Shown: positions 35,813 to 43,490 of the stretch, one piece after another
Position numbering within the stretch: the first letter of the stretch is position 1
How the letters are laid out: each line of letters opens with the position of its first letter
Assembly (NCBI GenBank): GCA_002723155.1
Contig: PBNO01000017.1
Coordinates: 1-43,490 of the forward strand
Length of the DNA: 43,490 nucleotides
Reading direction: 5' to 3'
Source of the DNA: Ponticaulis sp.
GTDB lineage: Bacteria > Pseudomonadota > Alphaproteobacteria > Caulobacterales > Hyphomonadaceae
Made by a program: the position numbers and the translations under genes
Notes under the pieces: generated by a model
Seen by the model: the letters and a program-made list of their open reading frames with translations, nothing else
What the model was told of the DNA's origin: nothing
Databases searched by the model: none

Positions 35813-36583
35813 ATGATGGGTGAACGCCAGACCGAGTTCCGCAAGGGTTACCGCCAAAAGATCGATGGTTGGTACAACGGCTATGTCCATATCGCCGTGA
35901 TTTATTCTATCGGTTTCTCGGCGCTCTGGATTTTCAGTCAGCACATCTCGAACGTGCAATGGTACCAATGGCTGGTGGTACCCGTCACCTTCGTAGGTTG
36001 TAACATCTTCGAGTGGTTCCTCCACAAATATGTCATGCACCGACGCATTAACGTGACTGGATTGCGCGCGATTTATGAGAGACACACTCTTAACCATCAC
36101 CAGTTCTTCACCGATGAGGAGGTGCGTTTCCGTGATCATGGGGACTGGCGGGTGACGGTCTTCCCTCCATACGCATTGGTCATTTTCATCATGATGTCCC
36201 TGCCGGGCGTGGCTGTATTCGGTTATCTCTTTGGCTGGAATGTTGGATGGCTGTTCATCTGCACCACCGTTTCCATGTATCTCATTTACGAATTCATGCA
36301 CTTCTGCTGCCACGTGGACGAAAACGCCTTCGTGCGCAACATGCCTTTTATTAATACGCTACGTCGTCACCACGTAGCGCATCACAACAAAAGCCTCATG
36401 ATGGAAACCAACATGAACCTGACTTTTCCGATAGCGGACTGTCTTTTTGGAACTTCTGATCTTGACCGCGGATTACTCGGCCACATTTTCAACGGTTACA
36501 ACACCAAATATCTCAAAACAAATATGCGCTCGCGACCACGTACTCCCATCGAGGCCTCGTTAGGCCCAGTCCCGGTAGATTAA
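35813..36583 (+). CDS. Fatty acid hydroxylase/sterol desaturase superfamily membrane protein
   Basis: 256 residues with four or so membrane segments and the histidine clusters of the di-iron hydroxylase/desaturase superfamily: HKYVMH (71-76), HTLNHH (91-96), HFCCH (about 163-167) and RHHVAHH (about 182-190). The cytosolic face would hold two irons and hydroxylate a lipid or long-chain molecule with O2. Good ribosome site AGGAGGGG is 9 bases upstream. It opens a plus-strand series with the DUF547 and M19-like genes. Confidence 0.88.
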   Translation: MMGERQTEFRKGYRQKIDGWYNGYVHIAVIYSIGFSALWIFSQHISNVQWYQWLVVPVTFVGCNIFEWFLHKYVMHRRINVTGLRAIYERHTLNHHQFFTDEEVRFRDHGDWRVTVFPPYALVIFIMMSLPGVAVFGYLFGWNVGWLFICTTVSMYLIYEFMHFCCHVDENAFVRNMPFINTLRRHHVAHHNKSLMMETNMNLTFPIADCLFGTSDLDRGLLGHIFNGYNTKYLKTNMRSRPRTPIEASLGPVPVD

Positions 36584-36632
36584 ATGGCAAACCACCCCCA
36601 TCAATAATCGCCCCGTTTGAGGTCGTGAGATA

Positions 36633-37463
36633 ATGAAACGGTGTGCTTTTCTGCTCGCAGCGGTGTTTTTTTTGTCCGGATTCGCAACGATTGAGCGTCT
36701 CTTCGCGCCGGACGCCCAACCGTGGGAACGTTGGAAACAACACAATCCGACAAGCACAGCGCACGTCGACCACGCGCCATGGCAGGCCTTCCTCGATCGC
36801 TATCTTGAAGTTCTCGACGGTGACGCCAATCGCGTACGGTATGGCGAGGTGACAGGCGAGGATCGAAGCACACTCGATCGCTATATCGAAACATTAACGA
36901 AGCTGCCTATCGGTGCCTTTGCTCGTAATGAACAGTTGGCCTACTGGATCAATCTTTACAACGCTCTCACCGTCCAGGTGGTGTTAAATCGTTATCCAGT
37001 CAAAACCATATTGGATGTCGATATTGCTGCTGGCCTATTCTCGAACGGCCCCTGGGATGCCAAGCTGATCGTGATTGAGGGCGAGGGCGTTTCACTGAAC
37101 GATATAGAGCATCGCATACTGCGTCCGCTCTGGCGTGATCCTCGGATCCACTATGTTTTAAACTGTGCGTCAATCGGCTGCCCTGACCTACGCCCACGGA
37201 CATTATCGCCCAATAGTATGGATAGTGTTCTGACACGGGCAGCGCAGGAATTTGTGAATAGTTCGCGCGGCGTCTCCATCGAGGACAATATAGTGACGGT
37301 TTCCCGCATCTACGACTGGTTCCACGAAGACTTTGGCTCTTCCGATCGAGACGTGCTCGGGCACATAGCCGGTTTCGCTGAACCGGAACTCCGGACACGA
37401 CTCGAAGCTATCGGCGAGATCCATCGGGTAGCCTATGATTGGCGTTTAAACGACGCACCTTGA
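36633..37463 (+). CDS. DUF547 domain protein, exported
   Basis: 276 residues. A signal peptide (basic MKRC, hydrophobic FLLAAVFFLSGFA) leads to the DUF547 fold, with WQAFLDRYLEVLDGDANRVRYGEV, AYWINLYNALTVQVVL, NDIEHRILRPLWRDPRIHYVLNCASIGCPDLR, and a C-terminal SRIYDWFHEDFGS. DUF547 proteins are widespread in the envelope; biochemical role unknown. It follows the hydroxylase gene by 49 bases, so co-transcription is likely. Confidence 0.88.
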   Translation: MKRCAFLLAAVFFLSGFATIERLFAPDAQPWERWKQHNPTSTAHVDHAPWQAFLDRYLEVLDGDANRVRYGEVTGEDRSTLDRYIETLTKLPIGAFARNEQLAYWINLYNALTVQVVLNRYPVKTILDVDIAAGLFSNGPWDAKLIVIEGEGVSLNDIEHRILRPLWRDPRIHYVLNCASIGCPDLRPRTLSPNSMDSVLTRAAQEFVNSSRGVSIEDNIVTVSRIYDWFHEDFGSSDRDVLGHIAGFAEPELRTRLEAIGEIHRVAYDWRLNDAP

Positions 37464-37537
37464 CCAGTTTGTGCGGATCCTGCCATGGGGTAACGTACGA
37501 CCTCCAACCCGCAAACGATACTGTTCCGAGGGAAGAC

Positions 37538-38536
37538 ATGTCGGATGAACGCTCCTATTCAGGCTTCGTGATCGATGGCGCCCAATACGCCAAATGGGAC
37601 CGTCAAACCTTTCAAGAGATGCGCGACGGTGGCGTGGACTGCGTGAACGTCACTATCGTCTATTGGGAGACCGCACGCGATACCCTGAGTGAGATTGGTA
37701 GGTGGAATCGGTTCTTCGAACGTCATAATGACCTCATTATGCCAGCACAAACAGGAAACGACATACGCGTGGCGAAGGAGCTAGGTAAGACGGCGATCAC
37801 GTTTGCATTTCAACACTGCTCGCCAATCGAAGAAGATATCGATCTGGTCGAAATCATGCACACGCTCGGTGTCCGCTTCATGCAACTCAGCTACAACAAC
37901 CAGAGCGTCTGCGCGACCGGTTGCTACGAGGAGGAGGATCCAGGAATTACTCGGTTCGGACGTCAGGTGATTCGCGAGATGAACCGCGTCGGCATGGTGA
38001 TTGATATGTCTCATTCGGGCGAACGCTCGACCTTTCACGCGATCGAACTTTCTGAGCGACCAATCACCATCACGCACGCCAATCCCAAATCTTGGCACCC
38101 GGCACTGCGCAACAAGACCGACAACCTGCTAACAGCGCTCGCCGAAAGTGGGGGTATGTTGGGCTTTTCAATGTATCCATTTCACATGAAAGGCAAGTCG
38201 AACTGCACTATAGAGTCGTTCTGCGAGATGATCGCGAGGACAGCGGATTTGATAGGTATTGAACACATCGGGATTGGCTCTGATCTGGTCCAGGGTCACC
38301 CAAACGAAGTGGTCGAGTGGATGCGCAATGGTCGTTGGAGCAAGGAAACGGACTTCGGCGAAGGAACGGCGAGGGATGCCGGCTGGCCCGATCCGGTCTC
38401 CTGGTTCACCAGCAACCAAGATTTTCCCAAAGTAACCACGGGCCTGCGCTGTCATGGATTCGGGGAGGATGAAGTCGACCGGATTATGGGTGGAAACTGG
38501 TTACGTTTCTTTGACAAGCATTTTGGCCCGGCATGA
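37538..38536 (+). CDS. M19 (renal dipeptidase) family protein lacking the HxD metal ligands
   Basis: 332 residues from the ATG at 37538, which has GAGGGAAG upstream; the frame opens 99 bases earlier inside the DUF547 gene. Family marks: FQHCSPIEE (Glu98/99), VIDMSHSGERS (His159), ITITHANP (His180), EHIGIGSDL (Asp249) and IMGGNWLRFF. M19 enzymes normally begin with DGHxD (two zinc ligands). Here residues 13-17 are DGAQY, so both are missing, although bridging Glu, both later His and the Asp remain. It may bind one metal or use a different substrate. The stop overlaps the next start (ATGA). Confidence 0.88.
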   Translation: MSDERSYSGFVIDGAQYAKWDRQTFQEMRDGGVDCVNVTIVYWETARDTLSEIGRWNRFFERHNDLIMPAQTGNDIRVAKELGKTAITFAFQHCSPIEEDIDLVEIMHTLGVRFMQLSYNNQSVCATGCYEEEDPGITRFGRQVIREMNRVGMVIDMSHSGERSTFHAIELSERPITITHANPKSWHPALRNKTDNLLTALAESGGMLGFSMYPFHMKGKSNCTIESFCEMIARTADLIGIEHIGIGSDLVQGHPNEVVEWMRNGRWSKETDFGEGTARDAGWPDPVSWFTSNQDFPKVTTGLRCHGFGEDEVDRIMGGNWLRFFDKHFGPA

Positions 38537-40248
38537 CCACGTCGACCTCCATCACAATCGCTTCTCCAACCCAGGTGGCTCTGCGTACACCCGGCAAAGT
38601 GATGCGCCTGGCGCGAATTGGCGCGTTTCACGCAACCCGCCTCAGCTTCGCGCGCACCATTGTGCGGCGCATGACGCGGGAAGCCTGGAAGTTTACCCGT
38701 CCTGTCTTCGATCTAGACGCGGATGGGATTGGCACCGCAATATACCGAGTAGACACGGCCGCCGCCCCGGTCTGGTTCGTCGTTTTCGCCGACCATATTG
38801 CCCCAGAGGACCGCACTGACCGTGTCATCGCGGAGAAGTGGGACGCGACGTTCGCACTCACAACACGCGCCCCGGACGACAGTGAGATCGCCCGTCTACG
38901 GGCCAATGTACCGCTCCAAGAAGGAGGTCGATGCTCGTCCGGAGAGCTAATCCTGAGCCGAGCTAACAAGAGCGTCAGGCTCTTCGAGCACGTGGTGAAC
39001 GCCCTTTCTCAAGGTCAACAGCCTAACCGCGCCAAGATCTTGGAGGTGGGATACCTGATCCGGACTACTGCGGTCTACGGCAACGGCAAGTTCGGTTTGG
39101 CGGATTTTAATCAGGTCAAGGCGGACGGTATCTTTAGTATGCCCTTTCAGGCGGAAATGCTGTGTGTCTACATGGCACGTCTTTTCAGTATAGATTGGGT
39201 AGAACATATCGCATGGATGCGAAATCCACCCTTATTCAAACCACTCGACTTGGGTCTAGCGCGCGCGTTGGGGGTTGGCAACGCAACTGGCCTCGGCATG
39301 GCTCCGTTTCTTATCAACCATCCACTTCTCATCGACCGTTGGATCACCGCTCGGGAAACCGCACTCGCCCGCGTGCGTTCTGTGGACCCAGTGAGAGAGA
39401 CAGAAAGATTGCGATTCATCGCCCTTATGGATCGAGCCAGCATACACTTGGACCAATGGCCGACCACAGACCTCCAACAGCAACAAAGAAACGCTGTATT
39501 GATCGAACAGATTCCATGGATTTTGGATACTGCACGATCGCTATGTGGAACTCGCATCTGGGACCAGTTGGTCCACTGGGCAGAGGATACGCTCTCCCTA
39601 GAATCTCAGGAACTGGTCAACAGCCTTTTGATTGAACTTCATCCGGATTTAGTGGACGAACTGGAGAGCGAAACCGGATCGGATGAGCGTATGGTCCTCG
39701 ATCCCAGTATGAAACTGAAAGACCTCAAATTCACCATCGAGGATAAGTACGATTGGTCGCTGGCCATCGACTTTGCAAGAGACGGAGCCAGAACCATGTT
39801 CTGGTACCGTTCGGCCGAAAAGGAGGAACCCCGACTTGGTTACCGGTTTGAGGAGCCTGGGGAAGAACTCGAAATGCAGGTCGCCATCGCCCACGATGTC
39901 GTGTCGCTGCATCACTGCCTCAATGATCGAGATCCAGATATGCTGGAAGCCACTATCGCCGAGTTCCTAATGAAGTTTCCGGAGTGGCGCGAAACCACAC
40001 GACGCGTCCAGAACGTTGCCCGATTTCCCTACGGTGAGATTCGAGATAACTTGCTCGACGCTAGCTGCCGCCCGATCGATCTCCTGCGGTGTAAACTTTC
40101 GATCTTCGGCGCTACGAAGTTCGATCCAAAATCCAATCTCTGGACACGAATTGCGCTGTTTCAGGGCGCACCACTGACGGCCGAACTTTCTAAGGAAGAT
40201 GCAGACGACTGGGCCTTTCCATTCCTATCCAAAGGATTGGGGCTATGA
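38533..40248 (+). CDS. Protein of unknown family, 571 residues
   Basis: I do not recognise a known domain. The N-terminal 120 residues are basic and mixed alpha/beta, with AIYRVDTAAAPVWFVVFADHIAP and KWDATFALTTRAPDDSEIARLRANVPLQEGGRCSSGELILSRANKSVR. The middle has GYLIRTTAVYGNGKFGLADF and EMLCVYMARLFSIDWVEHIAWMRNP, and GVGNATGLGMAPFLINHPLLIDRWI. The C-terminal third (about 390-470) is acidic and contains DWSLAIDFARDGARTMFWYRS, then EPRLGYRFEEPGEE. No signal peptide or clear membrane helices, so probably cytosolic. Both ends overlap neighbours by ATGA (38533-38536, 40245-40248), so it is made with the M19-like and DUF3726-like proteins. I recall homologues in similar alphaproteobacterial clusters but cannot verify this. 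Confidence 0.85.
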   Translation: MTTSTSITIASPTQVALRTPGKVMRLARIGAFHATRLSFARTIVRRMTREAWKFTRPVFDLDADGIGTAIYRVDTAAAPVWFVVFADHIAPEDRTDRVIAEKWDATFALTTRAPDDSEIARLRANVPLQEGGRCSSGELILSRANKSVRLFEHVVNALSQGQQPNRAKILEVGYLIRTTAVYGNGKFGLADFNQVKADGIFSMPFQAEMLCVYMARLFSIDWVEHIAWMRNPPLFKPLDLGLARALGVGNATGLGMAPFLINHPLLIDRWITARETALARVRSVDPVRETERLRFIALMDRASIHLDQWPTTDLQQQQRNAVLIEQIPWILDTARSLCGTRIWDQLVHWAEDTLSLESQELVNSLLIELHPDLVDELESETGSDERMVLDPSMKLKDLKFTIEDKYDWSLAIDFARDGARTMFWYRSAEKEEPRLGYRFEEPGEELEMQVAIAHDVVSLHHCLNDRDPDMLEATIAEFLMKFPEWRETTRRVQNVARFPYGEIRDNLLDASCRPIDLLRCKLSIFGATKFDPKSNLWTRIALFQGAPLTAELSKEDADDWAFPFLSKGLGL

Positions 40249-40922
40249 GCATTCGGATCTCTTCTGCGGAAATCCTTCAAACCAGCCTGAAAGCGTTAGA
40301 GGGTCACGGGGTGGCGCATGGTCTCGATTTCGATGGTGCGACAAATGTGACATGGCTCGCAACGCGGGGGCTCGCCGGGATCTCAGTATTGGTGGCTGAA
40401 CTGCAAGATACCGAGCCGGGCGCCGAATGGATCGAACCGTATATTGAAGACGACGACGATGTCGCGACTATAATCTCGAAACGATCAAGCGGACTACTGC
40501 TCGCACCTGGCGCAACGGACTGGGCTCTGAATGGCCAGGATGTTCGTATTCCCGACTGTCATGCACCATTATTGTTCGTCGCCGAGGCGGCACGCCGCTC
40601 AGTCGAAGGGATTGGTTTTCGAATCAAATGGCACGCGGGCAGCGCTCGAAACAACGCGAGGTGCGGTCATGGAGAGGCGGCCTTATCGCTTGATCTTCGG
40701 ACGGTCAACGACGCGTCAACCGTTACGATAAAACTCGCTAGACCACCCAAAGCGAAAGATCTCGCGCGGCTGGCTGCCTTCCAAACAAAGTCGTTGCGCG
40801 ATGGGATCACTGTGGACCCGCACGACTGGGACGCACTCAAAGTAGCAGCGCGTAGGGTGCTCGTACCAACCAGTGATCGCTCACGCGGTGGAGCTGGGGC
40901 GGATGTGGACGACAGTGCCTGA
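40245..40922 (+). CDS. DUF3726-like protein
   Basis: 225 residues. SSAEILQTSLKALEGHGVAHGLDFDGATNVTWLATRGLAG is like the DUF3726 N-terminus, where an alpha-helix and a W-x-A motif start the fold; the rest contains PLLFVAEAARRS and VDPHDWDALKVAARRVLVPTSDRSRGGAGA near the C-terminus, also as in DUF3726. No biochemical role is known for the family. It overlaps the 571-residue protein's gene by 4 bases and is 107 bases ahead of the ThDP enzyme. The family name is recalled from memory and moderately sure. Confidence 0.7.
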   Translation: MSIRISSAEILQTSLKALEGHGVAHGLDFDGATNVTWLATRGLAGISVLVAELQDTEPGAEWIEPYIEDDDDVATIISKRSSGLLLAPGATDWALNGQDVRIPDCHAPLLFVAEAARRSVEGIGFRIKWHAGSARNNARCGHGEAALSLDLRTVNDASTVTIKLARPPKAKDLARLAAFQTKSLRDGITVDPHDWDALKVAARRVLVPTSDRSRGGAGADVDDSA

Positions 40923-41044
40923 CCGAGAAAAAAGTCACCAAGCCTCCGGATCACCCACATGGAGCTTATCGGGCCGGCCTCGACACGGGCGATACCCGCG
41001 CCTTACGCTTCATTCTTAGGTTCGTATGGATGAAAGGATGGGTA

Positions 41045-42775
41045 ATGGCGGTCCAGGAAAAGTATGACGAAATCGGAGTACGGCGGGTCCCGACCTATCA
41101 GATACTAGCCGAGGATATCAAGGCCATGGGTGTCGACACGGTCTTTGGGTTGATGAGTGACGACACGGCGCATTTCGGCGTTACTCTAGATGCTGTCGGG
41201 ATCAAGTTTCTAGGCGCTCGCCATGAGAACATCGCAATCACGATGGCCGATGGATATGCAGCGGCGACTGGCCGCCTTGCAGTCGTCTGTGTCGGCCGCG
41301 GGCCGGCTCTTGCTAATGGTCTGCATGGAGCGACCTTCGCCAGTCGGACGGGCAATCCGTTGTTACTAATCTATGGCGAGTCGAACCTGCCGGGTGGTAG
41401 CGTCAACGGGCAGGGTCCCGACTACAAAGGTCTAGATGCAGTGGGCGTCTTAACGGCGGCCGGCATCCGGACTTTTACCCCGACAAGTGCCGAAGCTGCG
41501 CGTCGTACCCTCGCTGATGCGGCTGCCGCCGCACGCTTGGGTCAGACCGTAGCACTGCTGCTACCGGTCAATGTTCAGTTGGCCGAAGTGGACGTGCACG
41601 ACCACGAGATTACGATCGCGCCAATAGATGCTACCCCTATACCGAGAAGAGTCGGACAGCCGGCTCGGGCGCATGCCGTCGCCGCATCTGTCGCGATGTT
41701 GGCCCAAGCGAAAAGGCCACTCATCCTGGCAGGCCACGGTGCCCACAAGGCCGGTGCTAAGGGGGCCCTCATTAGTCTCTCAGAGAAAACGGGGGCGCTC
41801 TTGTCTACTACGGCAAAGGGCAAGGACATGTTCAAGGGTCACCCTCATAATCTAGGAATCATCGGATCGTTCTCGCATTCGATGGCGAGGCGGATGGCGG
41901 GAGAGGCCGATTGCGTGCTCGCCTTTGGGGCCGGGCTCAACATCCTAACCATGAGTTTCGGTGAGTCGCTTCCTGACGCGCCGCTGATCCAAGTCGACGC
42001 CGTGCGCTCGAATATCGGGCGTTGGACGACAGCTGATGTGGCCGTCGTCGGTGATGCCAAGTTAGTAGCAGAACAACTGGTCGCCGCTGTGCCGGATCGC
42101 ACGGCTGAGGACAAGCCGTTTCATGGCACTGAGTCCCTAGGATTGCTCGATAAATTCTCACTTGCCGACGACTTTCAGGCTGGTAACACCGCACGCACTG
42201 TCGACCCTCGCTCGCTTGGCGTGACACTCGACCGGCTGCTACCCAAGATGCGCAACGTGGTTTACGATGCCGGAAATTTCCTCGGCATTGTTCCCTATCT
42301 CTCGGTGCCGGGGCCGGATCATTTCAAGATGACAAACGACTTTGCCTCGATAGGGCTTGGTTTTGGTGCAGCCCTGGGTTTTGCCCGGGCGCACCCTGAC
42401 GTTCCGACGGTACTGGTGATCGGCGACGGTGGATTTCTTATGACAATGGGTGAACTCGAAACCGTGGTGCGCGAAGACCTTCCGCTGGTAGTCGTTCTGA
42501 TGAACGACTGCGCCTATGGAGCAGAACTGCATTTTCTGCGATTGCGTCAGCTTCCGGTCGCTAAGTCGATCTTCCCGGATGTGGATTTCGCACCGATCGC
42601 TGAGGGTTTCGGCTATGACGCCCGTACGATACGGACCTTGGACGAGCTAGAGACAGTGGCTCCAATACTCGCAAATCCCGAAGGACCGATCTTTCTCGAC
42701 TGTAAGATCAACGCCGATGTGGCGGCTCCCTTTATGAGTGAGGTCGCCGCCGCCGACGCGAAACGGCAGGGTTGA
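41045..42775 (+). CDS. Thiamine-diphosphate-dependent enzyme, acetolactate-synthase superfamily
   Basis: 576 residues from the ATG at 41045 (GGATGGG just upstream; 41030 is an alternative). Three-domain ThDP layout: Pyr domain with catalytic Glu in ARHENIAITMADGYAAATG (about 63), a central domain (about 195-330), and a PP domain with IGDGGFLMTMGELETVVRE and VLMNDCAYGAELHF, the GDG...N motif. The second Asn is Asp (MND rather than MNN). The missing FAD/regulatory features make a decarboxylase or carboligase as likely as acetolactate synthase. It probably belongs to the M19-571-DUF3726 operon. Confidence 0.9.
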   Translation: MAVQEKYDEIGVRRVPTYQILAEDIKAMGVDTVFGLMSDDTAHFGVTLDAVGIKFLGARHENIAITMADGYAAATGRLAVVCVGRGPALANGLHGATFASRTGNPLLLIYGESNLPGGSVNGQGPDYKGLDAVGVLTAAGIRTFTPTSAEAARRTLADAAAAARLGQTVALLLPVNVQLAEVDVHDHEITIAPIDATPIPRRVGQPARAHAVAASVAMLAQAKRPLILAGHGAHKAGAKGALISLSEKTGALLSTTAKGKDMFKGHPHNLGIIGSFSHSMARRMAGEADCVLAFGAGLNILTMSFGESLPDAPLIQVDAVRSNIGRWTTADVAVVGDAKLVAEQLVAAVPDRTAEDKPFHGTESLGLLDKFSLADDFQAGNTARTVDPRSLGVTLDRLLPKMRNVVYDAGNFLGIVPYLSVPGPDHFKMTNDFASIGLGFGAALGFARAHPDVPTVLVIGDGGFLMTMGELETVVREDLPLVVVLMNDCAYGAELHFLRLRQLPVAKSIFPDVDFAPIAEGFGYDARTIRTLDELETVAPILANPEGPIFLDCKINADVAAPFMSEVAAADAKRQG

Positions 42776-42905
42776 TTGGGAAAACGGAACAAGGGCATAC
42801 GCCCGAAAGCCTGCAACTCTACGGTCGGCGTCGCTTCTTAAAGCCTTCTATTCCGCCAGCTTTTGCGGGCAGGGGGGACGATTTCTGCCTTGTCTGAGCA
42901 GCAGC

Positions 42906-43490
42906 TCAACGGTGTTCTGTCACGTGCTTTAAGAGGCTACTGGTGAAAGCTTCCGGCTGTTCGATATTAGCTAGGTGTGCGGCATTCGGTATCAACTCTA
43001 ACACCGCGCCGGAGATGCCATCGGCGATCTCCTTAGCCTGTTCTGGCGTCGTACCCTTGTCCTCCTCACCGCAGAGTACTAGGGTCGGCTTGGAGATTTT
43101 CGGGTTCGTAGGACGCATGTCCATCGCCATGATCGCCTGACCGCAGGAAATGAAGCCACTCGCAGGGGTCGATAGTATCATCTCTCTCACCTTCTCCACC
43201 TCATCGGGAATGCGTTGCTGGCCAAGATGAGTGAACCAACGGTCGATTGTCCCATCGACAACCGCTTCCATGCCATCCTCTCTCACCGTCGCGATACGCT
43301 GCTCCCAGACATCCTTGGCCGGCATATGGGCCGCACTGTCGGCGATAGTGAGTGATTTCACCTTGTCCGCATGCCGCATCCCCATCATCTGTCCAACCAT
43401 GCCACCCTTGGATAAGCCACAAAAATGCACCGACCCTATCTTCAAATAGTCGATCAAACTGGCCGCGTCATCCGCAAGCATTTCTATGCT
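42906..43490 (-). CDS. Alpha/beta hydrolase (5' end beyond the window)
   Basis: The C-terminal 190 or so residues of an alpha/beta hydrolase. Nucleophile Ser in FCGLSKGGMVGQ, the Asp in PTLVLCGEEDKGT and the catalytic His in PNAAHLANIEQPEAF are present. The reading frame stays open to the window end, so the N-terminus lies beyond 43490. Style is that of 3-oxoadipate enol-lactonases and related hydrolases. It converges on the ThDP gene with a 130-base gap. Confidence 0.88.
   Translation of the reverse strand, partial: SIEMLADDAASLIDYLKIGSVHFCGLSKGGMVGQMMGMRHADKVKSLTIADSAAHMPAKDVWEQRIATVREDGMEAVVDGTIDRWFTHLGQQRIPDEVEKVREMILSTPASGFISCGQAIMAMDMRPTNPKISKPTLVLCGEEDKGTTPEQAKEIADGISGAVLELIPNAAHLANIEQPEAFTSSLLKHVTEHR

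Noticed and set aside
1-43490. CRISPR array, insertion sequence or prophage
   Set aside because: No regularly spaced repeats, transposase, integrase or phage structural genes were seen on either strand.

Overview
Most of this window (about 2,711 to 43,490) looks like the chromosome of an alphaproteobacterium. The evidence is a compact rnd-lptC-lptA-lptB-rpoN-ptsN block, an MmcB-family repair gene, a NUDIX/MBL convergent pair, and RHH_4-type ribbon-helix-helix genes, with many long-chain catabolism and ABC/TRAP uptake genes. The genus cannot be told from sequence reading alone. Non-coding stretches are unusually long, and several genes are visibly broken: an amber stop, a frameshift and a decayed tRNA copy. 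The first 2.7 kb is different. It is a polar-flagellar regulatory pair (FlrA and the start of FlrB) of gammaproteobacterial, Alteromonadales/Vibrionales-like type. It is joined in frame to a peptidyl-prolyl isomerase at about 2,705-2,716. An assembly or ligation chimera is the simplest explanation.

Layout. 1-2,710: flrA, terminator, sigma-54 promoter, truncated flrB. 2,711-4,076: secreted cyclophilin, then two translationally coupled RHH genes on the minus strand, the second interrupted by an amber codon. 4,761-9,256: Gfo/Idh/MocA oxidoreductase, MBL-fold hydrolase, NUDIX hydrolase, mmcB, small heat-shock protein. 9,588-14,809 (minus): ptsN, rpoN, lptB, lptA, lptC, RNase D, i.e. LPS transport coupled to sigma-54/nitrogen-PTS genes, but without the hpf gene usually found between rpoN and ptsN. 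14,810-18,074: a gene-poor stretch with an AT-rich class III nucleotide cyclase, a decayed tRNA-Thr copy, a GNAT acetyltransferase and an intact tRNA-Thr(CGT).

18,411-28,416 looks like a catabolic region. It holds an MFS permease, a large dimethylformamidase-type iron amidohydrolase subunit, a divergent pair made of a cysteine-less SCP2-type thiolase homologue and a DUF35 protein (resembling sterol side-chain aldolase pairs), a second MFS transporter, a CmcJ/NvfI-type oxygenase and two SDR dehydrogenases.

28,676-35,527 encodes uptake: a branched-chain-amino-acid-type ABC transporter whose binding-protein gene is frameshifted, then TRAP membrane subunits DctQ and DctM without a recognisable DctP. 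Strong hairpins sit before the membrane subunits in both systems.

35,813-42,775 holds a membrane fatty-acid-hydroxylase-type protein, a DUF547 lipoprotein/secreted protein, and a tight operon. That operon contains an M19 dipeptidase homologue lacking the N-terminal HxD metal ligands, a 571-residue protein of unknown family, a DUF3726-like protein and, 107 bases on, a ThDP enzyme of the acetolactate-synthase family. The junctions M19/571-residue and 571-residue/DUF3726 are ATGA overlaps, so the three products are probably made together. This is the best candidate for an undescribed pathway in the window. The window closes inside an alpha/beta hydrolase gene.
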